Source of the DNA: Methanomassiliicoccales archaeon
GTDB taxonomy: Archaea; Thermoplasmatota; Thermoplasmata; Methanomassiliicoccales; JAAEEP01
DNA length: 64,000 bases
Assembly: GCA_013415695.1 (NCBI GenBank)
Contig: JAAEEP010000005.1
Location: 1-64,000, forward strand
Reading direction: 5' to 3'
Positions 17,104 to 25,957 of this stretch are shown here, in pieces. The stretch's first letter is position 1. Every line of letters starts with the position of its first letter. Under the pieces are notes generated by a model. It made no database searches. It was given only the letters and a program-made list of their open reading frames with translations, and had not been told where the DNA came from. Position numbers and translations under genes: made by a program.

Positions 17104-17334
17104 ATGGCAATAGAGGCAGGGCTAATCGCTCTGGGTGCAGGACTCGCAGTAGGTCTAGGTGCCCTTGGCTCCGGTATCGCGGAGAAGGACATCGGTTCCG
17201 CTGCTATCGGCGCTATGGCCGAGAACGAGAAGCTGTTCGGTAAGGGTCTGATCCTTACTGTGATTCCGGAGACCATCGTCATCTTCGGTATGATCATCGC
17301 TATCCTGCTCTGGACGACTATCGGTACAGCGTAA
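17104..17334 (+). CDS. atpK: A-type ATP synthase subunit K (proteolipid ring)
   Basis: A 76-residue, two-helix proteolipid forming the rotor ring. Helix 1 is glycine-rich (ALGAGLAVGLGALGSGIAEK) and helix 2 carries the ion-binding glutamate 56 in TVIPETIVIFG. It is a single hairpin, not the duplicated form of some methanogens. Helix 1 has no glutamine of the kind found in well-studied sodium-binding rings, although the ET pair is kept; proton or mixed specificity cannot be settled here. ATG 17104 follows a GGAGG four bases after the atpI stop region. A longer upstream frame is spurious. Confidence 0.95.
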   Translation: MAIEAGLIALGAGLAVGLGALGSGIAEKDIGSAAIGAMAENEKLFGKGLILTVIPETIVIFGMIIAILLWTTIGTA

Positions 17335-17357
17335 GCTGATTTGAACGGGGCCGTTTC

Positions 17358-17915
17358 ATGGCGCTAGACAAAGTAGTTAAGGATATCATAGACAGCGCCA
17401 GGCGGGAGGCTGGCGCGCTCATCGAGCGCGCCGAGGAAGAGAAGAAAGCGATCCTCGGGGAATCTGAAGAGCAGATCTCCAAGATGCGCAAAGCGCAGGA
17501 GAAGGAGCTCGAAGACACCCTCAAACGCCTTCGCCGGCAAGAAATATCAAGTGCCGAGCTTGAGGCAAAGAAGATCGTGCTGAACAAGAAGAAGGAGATC
17601 CTAGATCGCACCTTCGAGGAGGCCTTGAGTGAGCTCTCGGCCATGCCCTCCAATGACAAGACACGGGTGTACCGGAAGTGCATCGACGCTGCTAAGACAG
17701 TCATTCCCAGACCGAATGTCTACTGTCCTAGAGGAGATTCAGCACTGCTGAATGGCGTCCAGGGACTGGGTACCATCAACGAAACGGACATCGAGGCCGG
17801 ACTCATACTCGAGAACGAGGATGGGTCTGTACGTCTAGACTACCGTTTCAGAAACATATTGGAAGGCATATGGGAGCAAGAACTCAAAGAGGTCTCAGAG
17901 ATCCTGTTTGGGTGA
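17358..17915 (+). CDS. atpE: A-type ATP synthase subunit E
   Basis: Peripheral-stalk subunit that joins the head to subunit I through its pairing with H. The N-terminal 100 residues are a long charged helix (IIDSARREAGALIERAEEE) and the C-terminal globular part carries GLILENEDGSVRLDYRF, the family's best-conserved block. The 185 residues are usual. It overlaps the longest frame of atpC by 8 bases, but the preferred atpC start comes after the stop. Confidence 0.95.
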   Translation: MALDKVVKDIIDSARREAGALIERAEEEKKAILGESEEQISKMRKAQEKELEDTLKRLRRQEISSAELEAKKIVLNKKKEILDRTFEEALSELSAMPSNDKTRVYRKCIDAAKTVIPRPNVYCPRGDSALLNGVQGLGTINETDIEAGLILENEDGSVRLDYRFRNILEGIWEQELKEVSEILFG

Positions 17916-17919
17916 GAAT

Positions 17920-18981
17920 ATGGTCTTAAACTGGGGTAGAAAGGGTAACTATTCGTACGCCTGCGCAAGGGTGAAGGCTAAGAAGAGCCTTCTGCTGACC
18001 AGGGACAACTACCCCAAACTACTCATGATGGACCTGAACGAGATCGGTCGGTTCCTTGGGGAGACCCAGTACCAGAACGAGATGGCGGAGTTGGCATCCC
18101 GGTACTCTGGTGTGAACCTGATTGAACTGGGCACAAGCCGAAATCTGGCAAGGATGAACTCCAACGTGCTTGGATTCTGTACGGGGGAACTCAAGGAGAT
18201 GATCGAGGCCTACCTTTTCAGGTGGGATTTCTGGAACATCAAGACCATCTTGAGGGGCAAGTTCTATGGGGCTACGGCCGAGGCGATTCAGGAGGATCTT
18301 GTCCCAGCAGGCAAGCTCAACGAGGAGTATCTGAACTCGCTGATCGCTATGGAGAGCAATGTAGAAATATTAGAGGCGGTCAGGAGAAAGGAGGGTCTGA
18401 GCATCCCAGATGATGTGATGACCATCTTCGAGGAGTCCGGATCCCTTCAGTCCATAGAGGATTTCCTGGATAAGATCTACTACACCAGGCTGTTCGAGAG
18501 AATCAAGCCAACCAGCAAGCCCATGAAGCTATTCCTCTCCTTCATGAGGAGGGAGATCGATGTTACTAATGTTCGTACGCTTCTCAAGTTGAAGCGGGCC
18601 AAGATCCCCGCGGAGAGGATGTGCGACTTGTTCATCGGAGGGGGTGAGGAACTCAGCATAAATGAGCTCACTCGGCTGGCAGGGATAGATACCTTCGAGC
18701 AAATGGTGGATGAATTCAGCAAGTTCAGCTTCTTTGAAAACATCAGCGAGGGCCTGGAGGAAGCCAAGAAAGGTGACTCGTTGACAACGGTCATGCGGGA
18801 GCTGCAGAGGCATCTCATGAGACAATCTGAGAGGTTCTCTCACATCTATCCGCTGTCCGTGCTTCCCGTTCTGGATTACTTGATAAGGAAGAAGATTGAG
18901 GTTGAGAACATCAGGATCATAGCTCGCGGAAAAGAAAGCGGGATGGATTCTGAGGTCATCAAGAGTCTATTGGTGATATAA
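17920..18981 (+). CDS. atpC: A-type ATP synthase subunit C
   Basis: The funnel-shaped V0D/C subunit that sits on the ring and couples the central stalk to it. It starts with NYSYACARVKAKKSLLL and contains helical repeats with the typical WNIKTILRGK and DVTNVRTLLKLKRA segments. ATG 17920, with GGTGAG just upstream, is chosen over the TTG at 17908 that overlaps atpE. The product of about 353 residues fits the family. Its stop overlaps the atpF start by one base (TAATG). Confidence 0.95.
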   Translation: MVLNWGRKGNYSYACARVKAKKSLLLTRDNYPKLLMMDLNEIGRFLGETQYQNEMAELASRYSGVNLIELGTSRNLARMNSNVLGFCTGELKEMIEAYLFRWDFWNIKTILRGKFYGATAEAIQEDLVPAGKLNEEYLNSLIAMESNVEILEAVRRKEGLSIPDDVMTIFEESGSLQSIEDFLDKIYYTRLFERIKPTSKPMKLFLSFMRREIDVTNVRTLLKLKRAKIPAERMCDLFIGGGEELSINELTRLAGIDTFEQMVDEFSKFSFFENISEGLEEAKKGDSLTTVMRELQRHLMRQSERFSHIYPLSVLPVLDYLIRKKIEVENIRIIARGKESGMDSEVIKSLLVI

Positions 18982-19286
18982 TGGAAATCGCGGTCTTGGG
19001 AGATGAAGAATTCGTGCTTGGTTTCAGACTCGCAGGTCTGAAGCGTATCTATACCGCGGGTCCTGATGACTATGAGGATAAAATGCTGGAACTCCTCAAT
19101 GATTCCAGCATAGGCGTATTAGCTATAGAATCATCGGATCTTGAATATCTTAGCTCCAACGTCAGGTTGAAGGCGATGGAGAGCATCGCGCCCGTCGTGG
19201 TTCCGGTGGGCGTAGAAGAAGGAGACCTTCGAGAAAAGGTCAAGAGAGCCATTGGCGTTGATTTGTATAAAACCGAGAGGGATTGA
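18981..19286 (+). CDS. atpF: A-type ATP synthase subunit F
   Basis: Small regulatory subunit of the central stalk with a Rossmann-like N-domain ([19 protein letters not shown]) and a mobile C-terminal helix. The 101 residues match archaeal F subunits. It starts one base inside the atpC stop and ends two bases before atpA. Confidence 0.94.
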   Translation: MEIAVLGDEEFVLGFRLAGLKRIYTAGPDDYEDKMLELLNDSSIGVLAIESSDLEYLSSNVRLKAMESIAPVVVPVGVEEGDLREKVKRAIGVDLYKTERD

Positions 19287-19287
19287 A

Positions 19288-21021
19288 ATGGCGAAATTGG
19301 GAAAGATTTACAGGATCGCCGGGCCGGTGGTGACCGCCCAGGGCATCTCACCCAGAATGTACGATGTGGTACAGGTGGGTGGAGAGCGCCTGATGGGTGA
19401 GGTCATCAAGATCGTCGGTGACAAGACGGTCGTCCAGGTCTACGAAGACACCTCCGGACTGAAGCCGGGGGAGGAGGTCGTGGATACTGGGCAGCCCCTG
19501 GTTGCCGAGCTGGGACCCGGACTCCTGGGTAGCGTGTATGACGGTATCCAGAGACCTCTCCCAAACCTGCTGAAGGCAATGGGAGACTTCATCAAGAGGG
19601 GCGTTTCTGCCCCAGGCCTGGATCACCAGAAGAAATGGGCCTTTACACCCGCCATCAAGAAGGGGGAAAAGGCAGTTCCAGGCCAGACAATAGGCACCGT
19701 GCCCGAGAGCAGATTCGAGCACAGGATCATGGTTCCACACGGAGTGATGGGGACCGTTGACGATATCAAGGAAGGGGACTTCACCGTCGATGATATTGTG
19801 GCGACCATTGGCGGAAAGGAGGTCAAGATGATGCAATACTGGCCAGTAAGGAGGGCCAGACCGTTCGCCAACAAACTCCTACCCGACATCCCTCTCATCA
19901 CAGGTCAAAGGATCCTCGACACCCTCTTCCCACTAACCAAGGGCGGTACTGGAGCCATCCCCGGTGGATTCGGAACTGGAAAGACGGTTACCCAGCAGCA
20001 ACTGTCCAAGTGGAGCGATGCCGAGATCGTGGTCTACATCGGATGCGGCGAGAGGGGTAATGAGATGACAGAGGTTCTCACCACATTCCCCGATCTGGAG
20101 GACCCCAGGACTGGTGATCCCCTAATGGAAAGGACCGTCCTGATCGCCAACACATCCAACATGCCTGTGGCGGCTAGAGAGGCCTCTGTTTACACGGGTA
20201 TAACAATGGCAGAATACTACCGCGACATGGGATTCGATGTGTCGCTTATGGCCGACTCCACATCCAGGTGGGCGGAGGCCATGAGGGAAATCTCCTCCCG
20301 TCTTGAGGAGATGCCCGGTGAGGAGGGTTATCCCGCGTATCTCGCGGCGAGGCTCTCCGAGTTCTACGAGCGTGCCGGACGGGTAAAGACCCTCGCAGGA
20401 GAGAACGGATCGGTTTCGGTGGTGGGTGCAGTTTCTCCCCCAGGGGGAGATCTTTCCGAGCCCGTCACGCAGAACACACTGAGGATCGTGAAGGTCTTCT
20501 GGGCCCTGGACTCCAAGCTTCGCGAGAGGAGGCACTTCCCCGCAATCAACTGGTTAACATCCTACTCACTGTATGTCGGGAACGTCAACAACTGGTTCCG
20601 TGAGAACGTAGCGGACGATTTCCCCGAGCTAAGAGGATGGACCATGGAGGTCCTGCAGAGAGAGGCGGAGCTTCAGGAGATCGTTCAGCTTGTTGGTTCC
20701 GATGCCCTGCCCGATGAGCAGAAGCTCATACTGGAGATTGCCAGGATGATCAGGGAGATCTTCCTTCAGCAGAACGCGTTCCACCCCGTCGATACTTACA
20801 CCCCGCTGTCCAGGCAGTACGAGATGCTGAAGACCATCAAGCGGTTCAACGACATGTCGATGAAGGCCCTGGATGCAGACATGCCAGTAGATGCAATCAT
20901 AGACCTTCCCGTGAGGTACCGCCTTACCAAGTCCAAGTACGAAGAGAACGTGGACCAGGAACTCAAGGAAGCCATCAAGGACATGGACAAGCAGTTCGCA
21001 GAGCTGGGAGGTAGTGCATGA
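19288..21021 (+). CDS. atpA: A-type ATP synthase catalytic subunit A
   Basis: Catalytic subunit of the soluble A1 head. Walker A is [11 protein letters not shown], the catalytic glutamate region is [13 protein letters not shown], and the non-homologous insert of A subunits is present ([17 protein letters not shown]). [14 protein letters not shown] and the C-terminal helical domain complete it. The 577 residues are uninterrupted; there is no intein, which some archaeal A subunits carry. The start is ATG 19288 ([15 protein letters not shown]) and not the upstream frame. Confidence 0.97.
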   Translation: MAKLGKIYRIAGPVVTAQGISPRMYDVVQVGGERLMGEVIKIVGDKTVVQVYEDTSGLKPGEEVVDTGQPLVAELGPGLLGSVYDGIQRPLPNLLKAMGDFIKRGVSAPGLDHQKKWAFTPAIKKGEKAVPGQTIGTVPESRFEHRIMVPHGVMGTVDDIKEGDFTVDDIVATIGGKEVKMMQYWPVRRARPFANKLLPDIPLITGQRILDTLFPLTKGGTGAIPGGFGTGKTVTQQQLSKWSDAEIVVYIGCGERGNEMTEVLTTFPDLEDPRTGDPLMERTVLIANTSNMPVAAREASVYTGITMAEYYRDMGFDVSLMADSTSRWAEAMREISSRLEEMPGEEGYPAYLAARLSEFYERAGRVKTLAGENGSVSVVGAVSPPGGDLSEPVTQNTLRIVKVFWALDSKLRERRHFPAINWLTSYSLYVGNVNNWFRENVADDFPELRGWTMEVLQREAELQEIVQLVGSDALPDEQKLILEIARMIREIFLQQNAFHPVDTYTPLSRQYEMLKTIKRFNDMSMKALDADMPVDAIIDLPVRYRLTKSKYEENVDQELKEAIKDMDKQFAELGGSA

Positions 21022-22403
21022 TTTCAAAGGAGTACAGGACTATCACTGAGATTGCAGGCCCGCTCGTTTTCGTAGAGAAGACAGAGCCGGTGGGATATCA
21101 GGAGTTGGCATCAGTACAGCTCCCCGATGGAAACATCAAGCGTGGCCAGGTTCTTGACACCTCTGACGACATCGTTGTGGTCCAGATCTTTGAAGGTACC
21201 GCCGGAATTGAGAAGGCGTCCGCGGTCAAATTCCTCGGGGAGACCATGAAGATGCCGGTTTCCAAGGATATGCTTGGAAGGATCCTCTCGGGGTCCGGAG
21301 AGCCCATGGATGGGGGTCCGCCCATAGTGCCTGACGATCGACTCGATATCGTGGGCGCGGCGATCAACCCCTTCGCTCGGGATAATCCAGAGGAGTTCAT
21401 CCAAACCGGTCTGAGTACCATAGATGGTATGAACACCCTTGTCCGCGGACAGAAGCTGCCCATATTCTCAGGAAGCGGGCTTCCCCACAACGACATCGCG
21501 CTTCAGATCGCCAGACAGGCCAAGGTGCTTGGAGAACAGGAAGAATTCGCCGTGGTCTTTGCGGCCATGGGAATCACCAACGAGGAAGCGCAGCACTTCA
21601 TGCAGGACTTCGAGAGGACGGGCGCTCTGCAGAGAGCCGTCGTCTTCTTGAATCTTGCAGACGACCCCGCGATCGAGAGAATAATCACTCCTAGGCTTGC
21701 TTTGACGACCGCAGAGTACCTGGCATTCGAGCTGAACATGCAGGTGCTGGTCATATTCACAGACATCACCAACTACTGTGAGGCGCTCAGACAGATTGGA
21801 GCAGCCAGAGAGGAAGTTCCAGGAAGGCGCGGATATCCCGGATACATGTACACCGACCTTGCATCCCTGTATGAGCGTGCTGGTAGGATCAAAGGCAAGG
21901 AGGGCTCTATTACCCAGATCCCGATCCTATCCATGCCCGGTGACGACATCACCCATCCGATCGCAGACCTGTCGGGATACATCACCGAGGGACAGATCGT
22001 GGCTTCCAGAGAGCTTCACCGCGCTGGAATCTACCCGCCCATCGATGTGGGGGCTTCGCTATCCCGTCTCATGAACGCTGGTATCGGACCCGGTCATACC
22101 CGGGACGACCACAAGGCCGTATCGGATCAGTGCTATGCCGCATACGCGGAGGGGCGTGATCTCAGGGGCCTGGTGGCCATCGTTGGGAAGGACTCCCTTT
22201 CCGAGAGGGACCAGAAGTTCCTGGAGTTCGCCGACCTGTTCGAGAAGAAGATCGTAAGGCAGGGACCGGATGAGGACAGGGAAATCGAGACGACCCTGGA
22301 TCTGATGTGGGGGATACTGGCGACACTGCCCGAAGAGCAACTGGTCCGTATCGACAGGAAGTACATCGAGAAATACCACCCCAAGTACAGAAAGAGTGAG
22401 TAG
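21018..22403 (+). CDS. atpB: A-type ATP synthase subunit B
   Basis: The non-catalytic nucleotide-binding subunit alternating with A in the head. It has the degenerate P-loop region [20 protein letters not shown], expected for B subunits, then [16 protein letters not shown] and [19 protein letters not shown]. The 461 residues are normal. It overlaps the atpA stop by four bases (ATGA). Confidence 0.97.
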   Translation: MISKEYRTITEIAGPLVFVEKTEPVGYQELASVQLPDGNIKRGQVLDTSDDIVVVQIFEGTAGIEKASAVKFLGETMKMPVSKDMLGRILSGSGEPMDGGPPIVPDDRLDIVGAAINPFARDNPEEFIQTGLSTIDGMNTLVRGQKLPIFSGSGLPHNDIALQIARQAKVLGEQEEFAVVFAAMGITNEEAQHFMQDFERTGALQRAVVFLNLADDPAIERIITPRLALTTAEYLAFELNMQVLVIFTDITNYCEALRQIGAAREEVPGRRGYPGYMYTDLASLYERAGRIKGKEGSITQIPILSMPGDDITHPIADLSGYITEGQIVASRELHRAGIYPPIDVGASLSRLMNAGIGPGHTRDDHKAVSDQCYAAYAEGRDLRGLVAIVGKDSLSERDQKFLEFADLFEKKIVRQGPDEDREIETTLDLMWGILATLPEEQLVRIDRKYIEKYHPKYRKSE

Positions 22404-22404
22404 A

Positions 22405-23043
22405 ATGGCCCAGAAGGAGGTCAAACCAACCAGGTCCGAGCTGCTTCAGATCAAGAAGAAGATCAAGCTCACCCAGGCAGGTCACAAGATCCTCAAGATG
22501 AAGAGGGACGGACTTGTCTTGGAATTCTTCAAGATCCTTGAGCAGGCGAAGGAGATCAGGCAGAAGGTGGTCGATGACTACCAGGTCGCGATGGACAAGA
22601 TCGCCGTGGCCAAGGCGGTCGATGGCGTTCTCGCCGTCCAATCAGCCGCCTTCGCCCTCAAGTCACACCCCGAGATCAAGCTCCGGAGCAAGAACGTAAT
22701 GGGCCTGGTGGTTCCCGAGATAGAGACCACCTCCATCAAGAGCAAGGTGGATGAGCGTGGCTACGGCGTTATCGGAACATCGAGCTACATCGACGAAGCC
22801 GCCGACGCGTTCGAGAACCTGGCAGAGACCATCGTTCTTGCGGCCGAGGTGGAGACCACCATGAAGCGGTTGCTTGACGAGGTGGAGAAGACCAAGCGAA
22901 GGGTGAACGCTCTCGAGTACCGCGTCATCCCCGATCTCCAGGAGGCGGAAGCATTCATAGAGTTCCGCCTTGAGGAGATGGAGAGGGAAAACATCTTCCG
23001 CCTGAAGCGCATAAAGCAGAAGGCGGAGGCTGCGGTCAAGTAA
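22405..23043 (+). CDS. atpD: A-type ATP synthase subunit D
   Basis: Central-stalk coiled-coil subunit that rotates inside the A3B3 head. The N-terminal helix (TRSELLQIKKKIKLTQAGHK) and C-terminal helix (KRRVNALEYRVIPDLQEAEA) are both well-conserved family blocks. The start is ATG 22405, two bases after the atpB stop. It completes the order H-I-K-E-C-F-A-B-D, and its stop overlaps a further small reading frame by one base. Confidence 0.96.
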   Translation: MAQKEVKPTRSELLQIKKKIKLTQAGHKILKMKRDGLVLEFFKILEQAKEIRQKVVDDYQVAMDKIAVAKAVDGVLAVQSAAFALKSHPEIKLRSKNVMGLVVPEIETTSIKSKVDERGYGVIGTSSYIDEAADAFENLAETIVLAAEVETTMKRLLDEVEKTKRRVNALEYRVIPDLQEAEAFIEFRLEEMERENIFRLKRIKQKAEAAVK

Positions 23044-23162
23044 TGTTCCGAGACATGGATCCCCAGAGGAAGAGAGCGCTGATGATTCGTGCAGCGCAGC
23101 TCGTGGCCTTTCTCATGCTCATCATGGGCTGGATATTCATACTAATCTTCTGGAACTATTGA
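23043..23162 (+). CDS. 39-residue single-TM peptide at the end of the ATP synthase operon
   Basis: The ATG overlaps the atpD stop by one base (TAATG), the same junction used at atpC-atpF, which suggests translational coupling. The peptide has a charged N-terminus (MFRDMDPQRKRALMIRAAQ) and one hydrophobic helix of about 20 residues ending in FWNY. I do not recognise it. The coupling and the amphipathic-to-hydrophobic layout make it more plausible than a chance frame. It could be a small ATP synthase-associated membrane protein; that role is inference. Confidence 0.5.
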   Translation: MFRDMDPQRKRALMIRAAQLVAFLMLIMGWIFILIFWNY

Positions 23163-23170
23163 TTCTAAAC

Positions 23171-23192
23171 CCCTTCCCCATTACTGTTTTCC
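23171..23192 (+). terminator. Probable end signal of the ATP synthase operon
   Basis: C-rich CCCTTCCCCA is followed by TTACTGTTTT, 9 bases after the last small reading frame and before the convergent PolD gene. The same TTACTGTTTT follows the hairpin after ftsY. There is no strong stem here. Confidence 0.35.
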
Positions 23193-23201
23193 AGGGCAGC
23201 A

Positions 23202-24620
23202 CTAAGAATTGAAATCCATCATTGTGCTTCTTCCAGTTCCCAGGTGGATGATGGGGACCTTCGCCGGATCTGGATTAAAATTGTGCATTCTCTGGAAGGA
23301 AGTCTGGGCCTGCCAGGTGGAGGCGTTGATAAGCTTCACCCCCCGGTACTCGGACAAGCCTGCGCCGTGAACGTGCCCGGTTACGAAGATATCAGGAACT
23401 TGGTCTATGACCAGGTAATCCTCCTTCTCTGGGGCCAGGGGGGTCTTGCCTCCATACATTGGTGAGAGATGCCTGCGCTTCAGCATCTCCTTCATGGCCT
23501 CAATTGGCGTCTCGTAACTCAAGGACTGGACGTTATTGATTAGGTCATCCATGCTCCTACCATGGTATGTGAGAATGGACCGTCCCTCGATCTCAAGGAG
23601 GCAGGGATTACCAACGAATATTATCGAAGAGTCGAAGAGATCAGTTATCTTCTGCGAGAATGTGGGTTGGGGCTCCGCCGGACGCACCGCATCGTGATTC
23701 CCAGGTTGTACGACGAGTTTAATCCCGTCAGGAATGTCCTTGAAGAATTCTGAGAGTCTCTCGTATTGCTTGAAGATGTCGTCTATCTCCAGCTCATCCT
23801 CCTGATTGGGGAAGATGCCGATGCCGTCCACGATATCACCCGATATCACCATGTACTCGATCCCATCCTCCTTCCAGGTGCTCCTGAGCCAGGAAACCAT
23901 TCGCTCCCATTGCTTCTGAAGGAAAGTGTTGCTGCCAACATGTATGTCTGAGACGAACGCAACCGACGCAGAAGAATCGATGGGCTGGAGGGTTTTCGTC
24001 AGAGGGATGTCAGGTCTGATCAGTTCTTCCACGATGACCATATCGCCTTTTGCCGAGGTCTTGCCTACGATGCCGATGACTTCGTCTGGAATGATAGACT
24101 CGTTGATGAGATCCGAGCTCTTCGTGATCAGAGCCAGGCATCTGCTTTCCTCATCCTCGACCTCAAGCATCTTGTGGCCGTTCTTGGTGCTCCTCACCTC
24201 ATTCACCATGGCAATGAAGCGGACCTCCCTGGACACCTTTATGGCCTTTTCGATTGAAATGGAGCCCGCGAGCTCTCTCCTCCTCACCAGCATCTTCTTG
24301 ATCTTGCGGAAGCGGTCCAGGAAACATCTGGCAAAATCGGTGATATCGCCCTCGCAGCAGGAAAGGCCGGTAACGTCCCGGAGGATCCTCACTTCCGTCT
24401 CCTTCCTGGGAATGACGGGGGCCGGAGGATCGGGAAAAGCCTCAATCACCCCGTTTGGCACAAGGTCGTCTAGCGTCAGAATAAGGGGCTTCTGGGGCAT
24501 CATTGAAAGCGCCGTCTTCGCATAAGTCAACGGATCATTCTGGCCAAGAAGGTAATCTATGGCGTCGGGCTCCAGAAGTACGCCATCGCTTGCGAGTGCC
24601 TCCAAAACACGTCCCTTCAT
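23202..24620 (-). CDS. polB: DNA polymerase D small subunit (DP1, exonuclease-type)
   Basis: Small subunit of the euryarchaeal replicative PolD with 3'-5' proofreading nuclease activity. After an N-terminal helical region and an OB fold (about residues 110-200), the calcineurin-like phosphoesterase domain keeps the metal motifs SDIHVGS, SGDIVDG, PGNHDA, YHGRS and TGHVHG, so it should be active. The 472 residues are near the short end for the family. ATG 24620 lies about 190 bases from the divergent UPF0201 gene. Confidence 0.95.
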   Translation of the reverse strand: MKGRVLEALASDGVLLEPDAIDYLLGQNDPLTYAKTALSMMPQKPLILTLDDLVPNGVIEAFPDPPAPVIPRKETEVRILRDVTGLSCCEGDITDFARCFLDRFRKIKKMLVRRRELAGSISIEKAIKVSREVRFIAMVNEVRSTKNGHKMLEVEDEESRCLALITKSSDLINESIIPDEVIGIVGKTSAKGDMVIVEELIRPDIPLTKTLQPIDSSASVAFVSDIHVGSNTFLQKQWERMVSWLRSTWKEDGIEYMVISGDIVDGIGIFPNQEDELEIDDIFKQYERLSEFFKDIPDGIKLVVQPGNHDAVRPAEPQPTFSQKITDLFDSSIIFVGNPCLLEIEGRSILTYHGRSMDDLINNVQSLSYETPIEAMKEMLKRRHLSPMYGGKTPLAPEKEDYLVIDQVPDIFVTGHVHGAGLSEYRGVKLINASTWQAQTSFQRMHNFNPDPAKVPIIHLGTGRSTMMDFNS

Positions 24621-24812
24621 CTTCTCTTATGGGTTAGGGCCAACTCCATAATTAATCTTACGAAGAAGACCTGGATTGATGCACGCGTCGATAATCAAGA
24701 TTAAAAGATACGGACTCTGGCGAATTTCAAGATCATAGAGAACCAATAAAGCATCAACATTGACGACCGTTGCCCCGAAAGATTCAAGACACCCACCCCA
24801 TTATCCCCGAAT

Positions 24813-25196
24813 ATGCCCCAGGTCACCGTGCGGGTCAGTTGTTTCCCTACAGAGGATCCCGAGAAAGTGAAGCAGGCAATCCTCAATATCTTTCCTGGAA
24901 GCGCGTTTGAAAAGGGCGAGACAGGTTACTTCGCCAAGACCACCTCATTGGAAAGATTCAAAGAGGTTCTGCGAGACCTCAGAATTCTAGATACCGCAAG
25001 GACCAGGCTCCTTAAAGGAAGAGAAGGCAACCGAACGGCCTTCGCTCTGAACAAGCAGGTGGCCTATGTGGGAAAGGTGAGCTTTGTGGAAGAGAGGTTG
25101 GCCTTGGGAAGCATTGATGTGGTAATCGATGATGTTGAGCTTGGCGCTGTCATTGACGATATCGCTCCAAAGACGGTCGACGGGGAGATACCATGA
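24813..25196 (+). CDS. UPF0201 (COG1325) RNA-binding-domain-like protein
   Basis: A 127-residue archaeal protein of the UPF0201/COG1325 group, with a fold related to ribosomal protein L5-type RNA-binding domains and linked by some authors to the exosome. The start MPQVTVRVSCFPTEDPEKV and the core YFAKTTSLERFKEVLRDLRI are characteristic, as is the LNKQVAYVGKVSF block. The exact function is unknown. Its stop overlaps the next gene by four bases (ATGA). Confidence 0.85.
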   Translation: MPQVTVRVSCFPTEDPEKVKQAILNIFPGSAFEKGETGYFAKTTSLERFKEVLRDLRILDTARTRLLKGREGNRTAFALNKQVAYVGKVSFVEERLALGSIDVVIDDVELGAVIDDIAPKTVDGEIP

Positions 25197-25957
25197 TCTC
25201 TGTGTCATCGCCAGTCTTCTCGCTGTTGGACTTCGAGATGGCACTGGGTTTCATCAATCAGCATTTCGACGCCTGGGAGGTCATGGGGGAAGGGCAGCAT
25301 TTCCTTCCTGAGGTGGAGAAGCGGTTTCTGGACGTCACATCCTCCTACGACATGAGGTTCTCAGCCCATGCCCCCATGAGCGATGTGAACATTGGTTCTC
25401 TGAACCCTCGCATCAGAGAGGCAGGCGTTGCTGAACTGATCAGGGGTTTGCAGGCTGCCGATCGTATGGGTATGGACACCTACACCTTCCATCCTGGTTT
25501 CTGGTCACCAATTGGTCTGCTGGCTAAGGAGAAGGTTTACGAGGCAATGCAGAAATCCCTCGCTGAAATCGATAGAGCCGCAGATGATTTCGGAGTCAGA
25601 GCGGCCTTAGAGAACATGCCAGATTTTCCATTCTCGATGTGTAAGCGTCCCGATGAACTATTCTACCTCATAGAGGGGACCAACATCGGAGCCTGTTTTG
25701 ATATCGGCCATGCGAACGTTTCAGGCACGCTTGACCGCTTCCTTGATCGCTCTCGGGATTTCGTGAACCTCCACATCCATGATAACACTGGGACGAGGGA
25801 TGAGCATCTTCCCATAGGTGATGGGAGTATAGATTTCCAGGCCGTCCTTCGAGGACTGAACGGATACGATGGAAAGATGGTGATCGAGTCGAGGTCGCTC
25901 AACGACGCTATTAGAGGCAAGAGAACCTTGATGGATCTTATGGATTCGGTCTCCTAG
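25193..25957 (+). CDS. Sugar phosphate isomerase/epimerase-like TIM-barrel protein (AP endonuclease 2 family)
   Basis: A 254-residue xylose-isomerase-like TIM barrel. Metal-ligand-type residues are visible in SAHAPMSDVNIGS, TFHPGFWSP, AALENMPDF (glutamate), ACFDIGHANVSG, LHIHDNTGTRDEHLPIGDG and VIESRS (glutamate). These place it with the sugar isomerase/epimerase and endonuclease IV superfamily. The substrate is not readable; most archaeal members are not DNA repair enzymes. It is coupled to the UPF0201 gene by ATGA and converges on the CPBP gene. Confidence 0.85.
   Translation: MISVSSPVFSLLDFEMALGFINQHFDAWEVMGEGQHFLPEVEKRFLDVTSSYDMRFSAHAPMSDVNIGSLNPRIREAGVAELIRGLQAADRMGMDTYTFHPGFWSPIGLLAKEKVYEAMQKSLAEIDRAADDFGVRAALENMPDFPFSMCKRPDELFYLIEGTNIGACFDIGHANVSGTLDRFLDRSRDFVNLHIHDNTGTRDEHLPIGDGSIDFQAVLRGLNGYDGKMVIESRSLNDAIRGKRTLMDLMDSVS

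Noticed and set aside
17318-17704. Long reading frames antisense to the ATP synthase and cdc48 genes
   Set aside because: These are shadows produced by the high-GC codon pattern of real genes on the other strand.
19288-21021. Intein in the A subunit
   Set aside because: The catalytic subunit is 577 residues and uninterrupted through the P-loop, so no intein is present.
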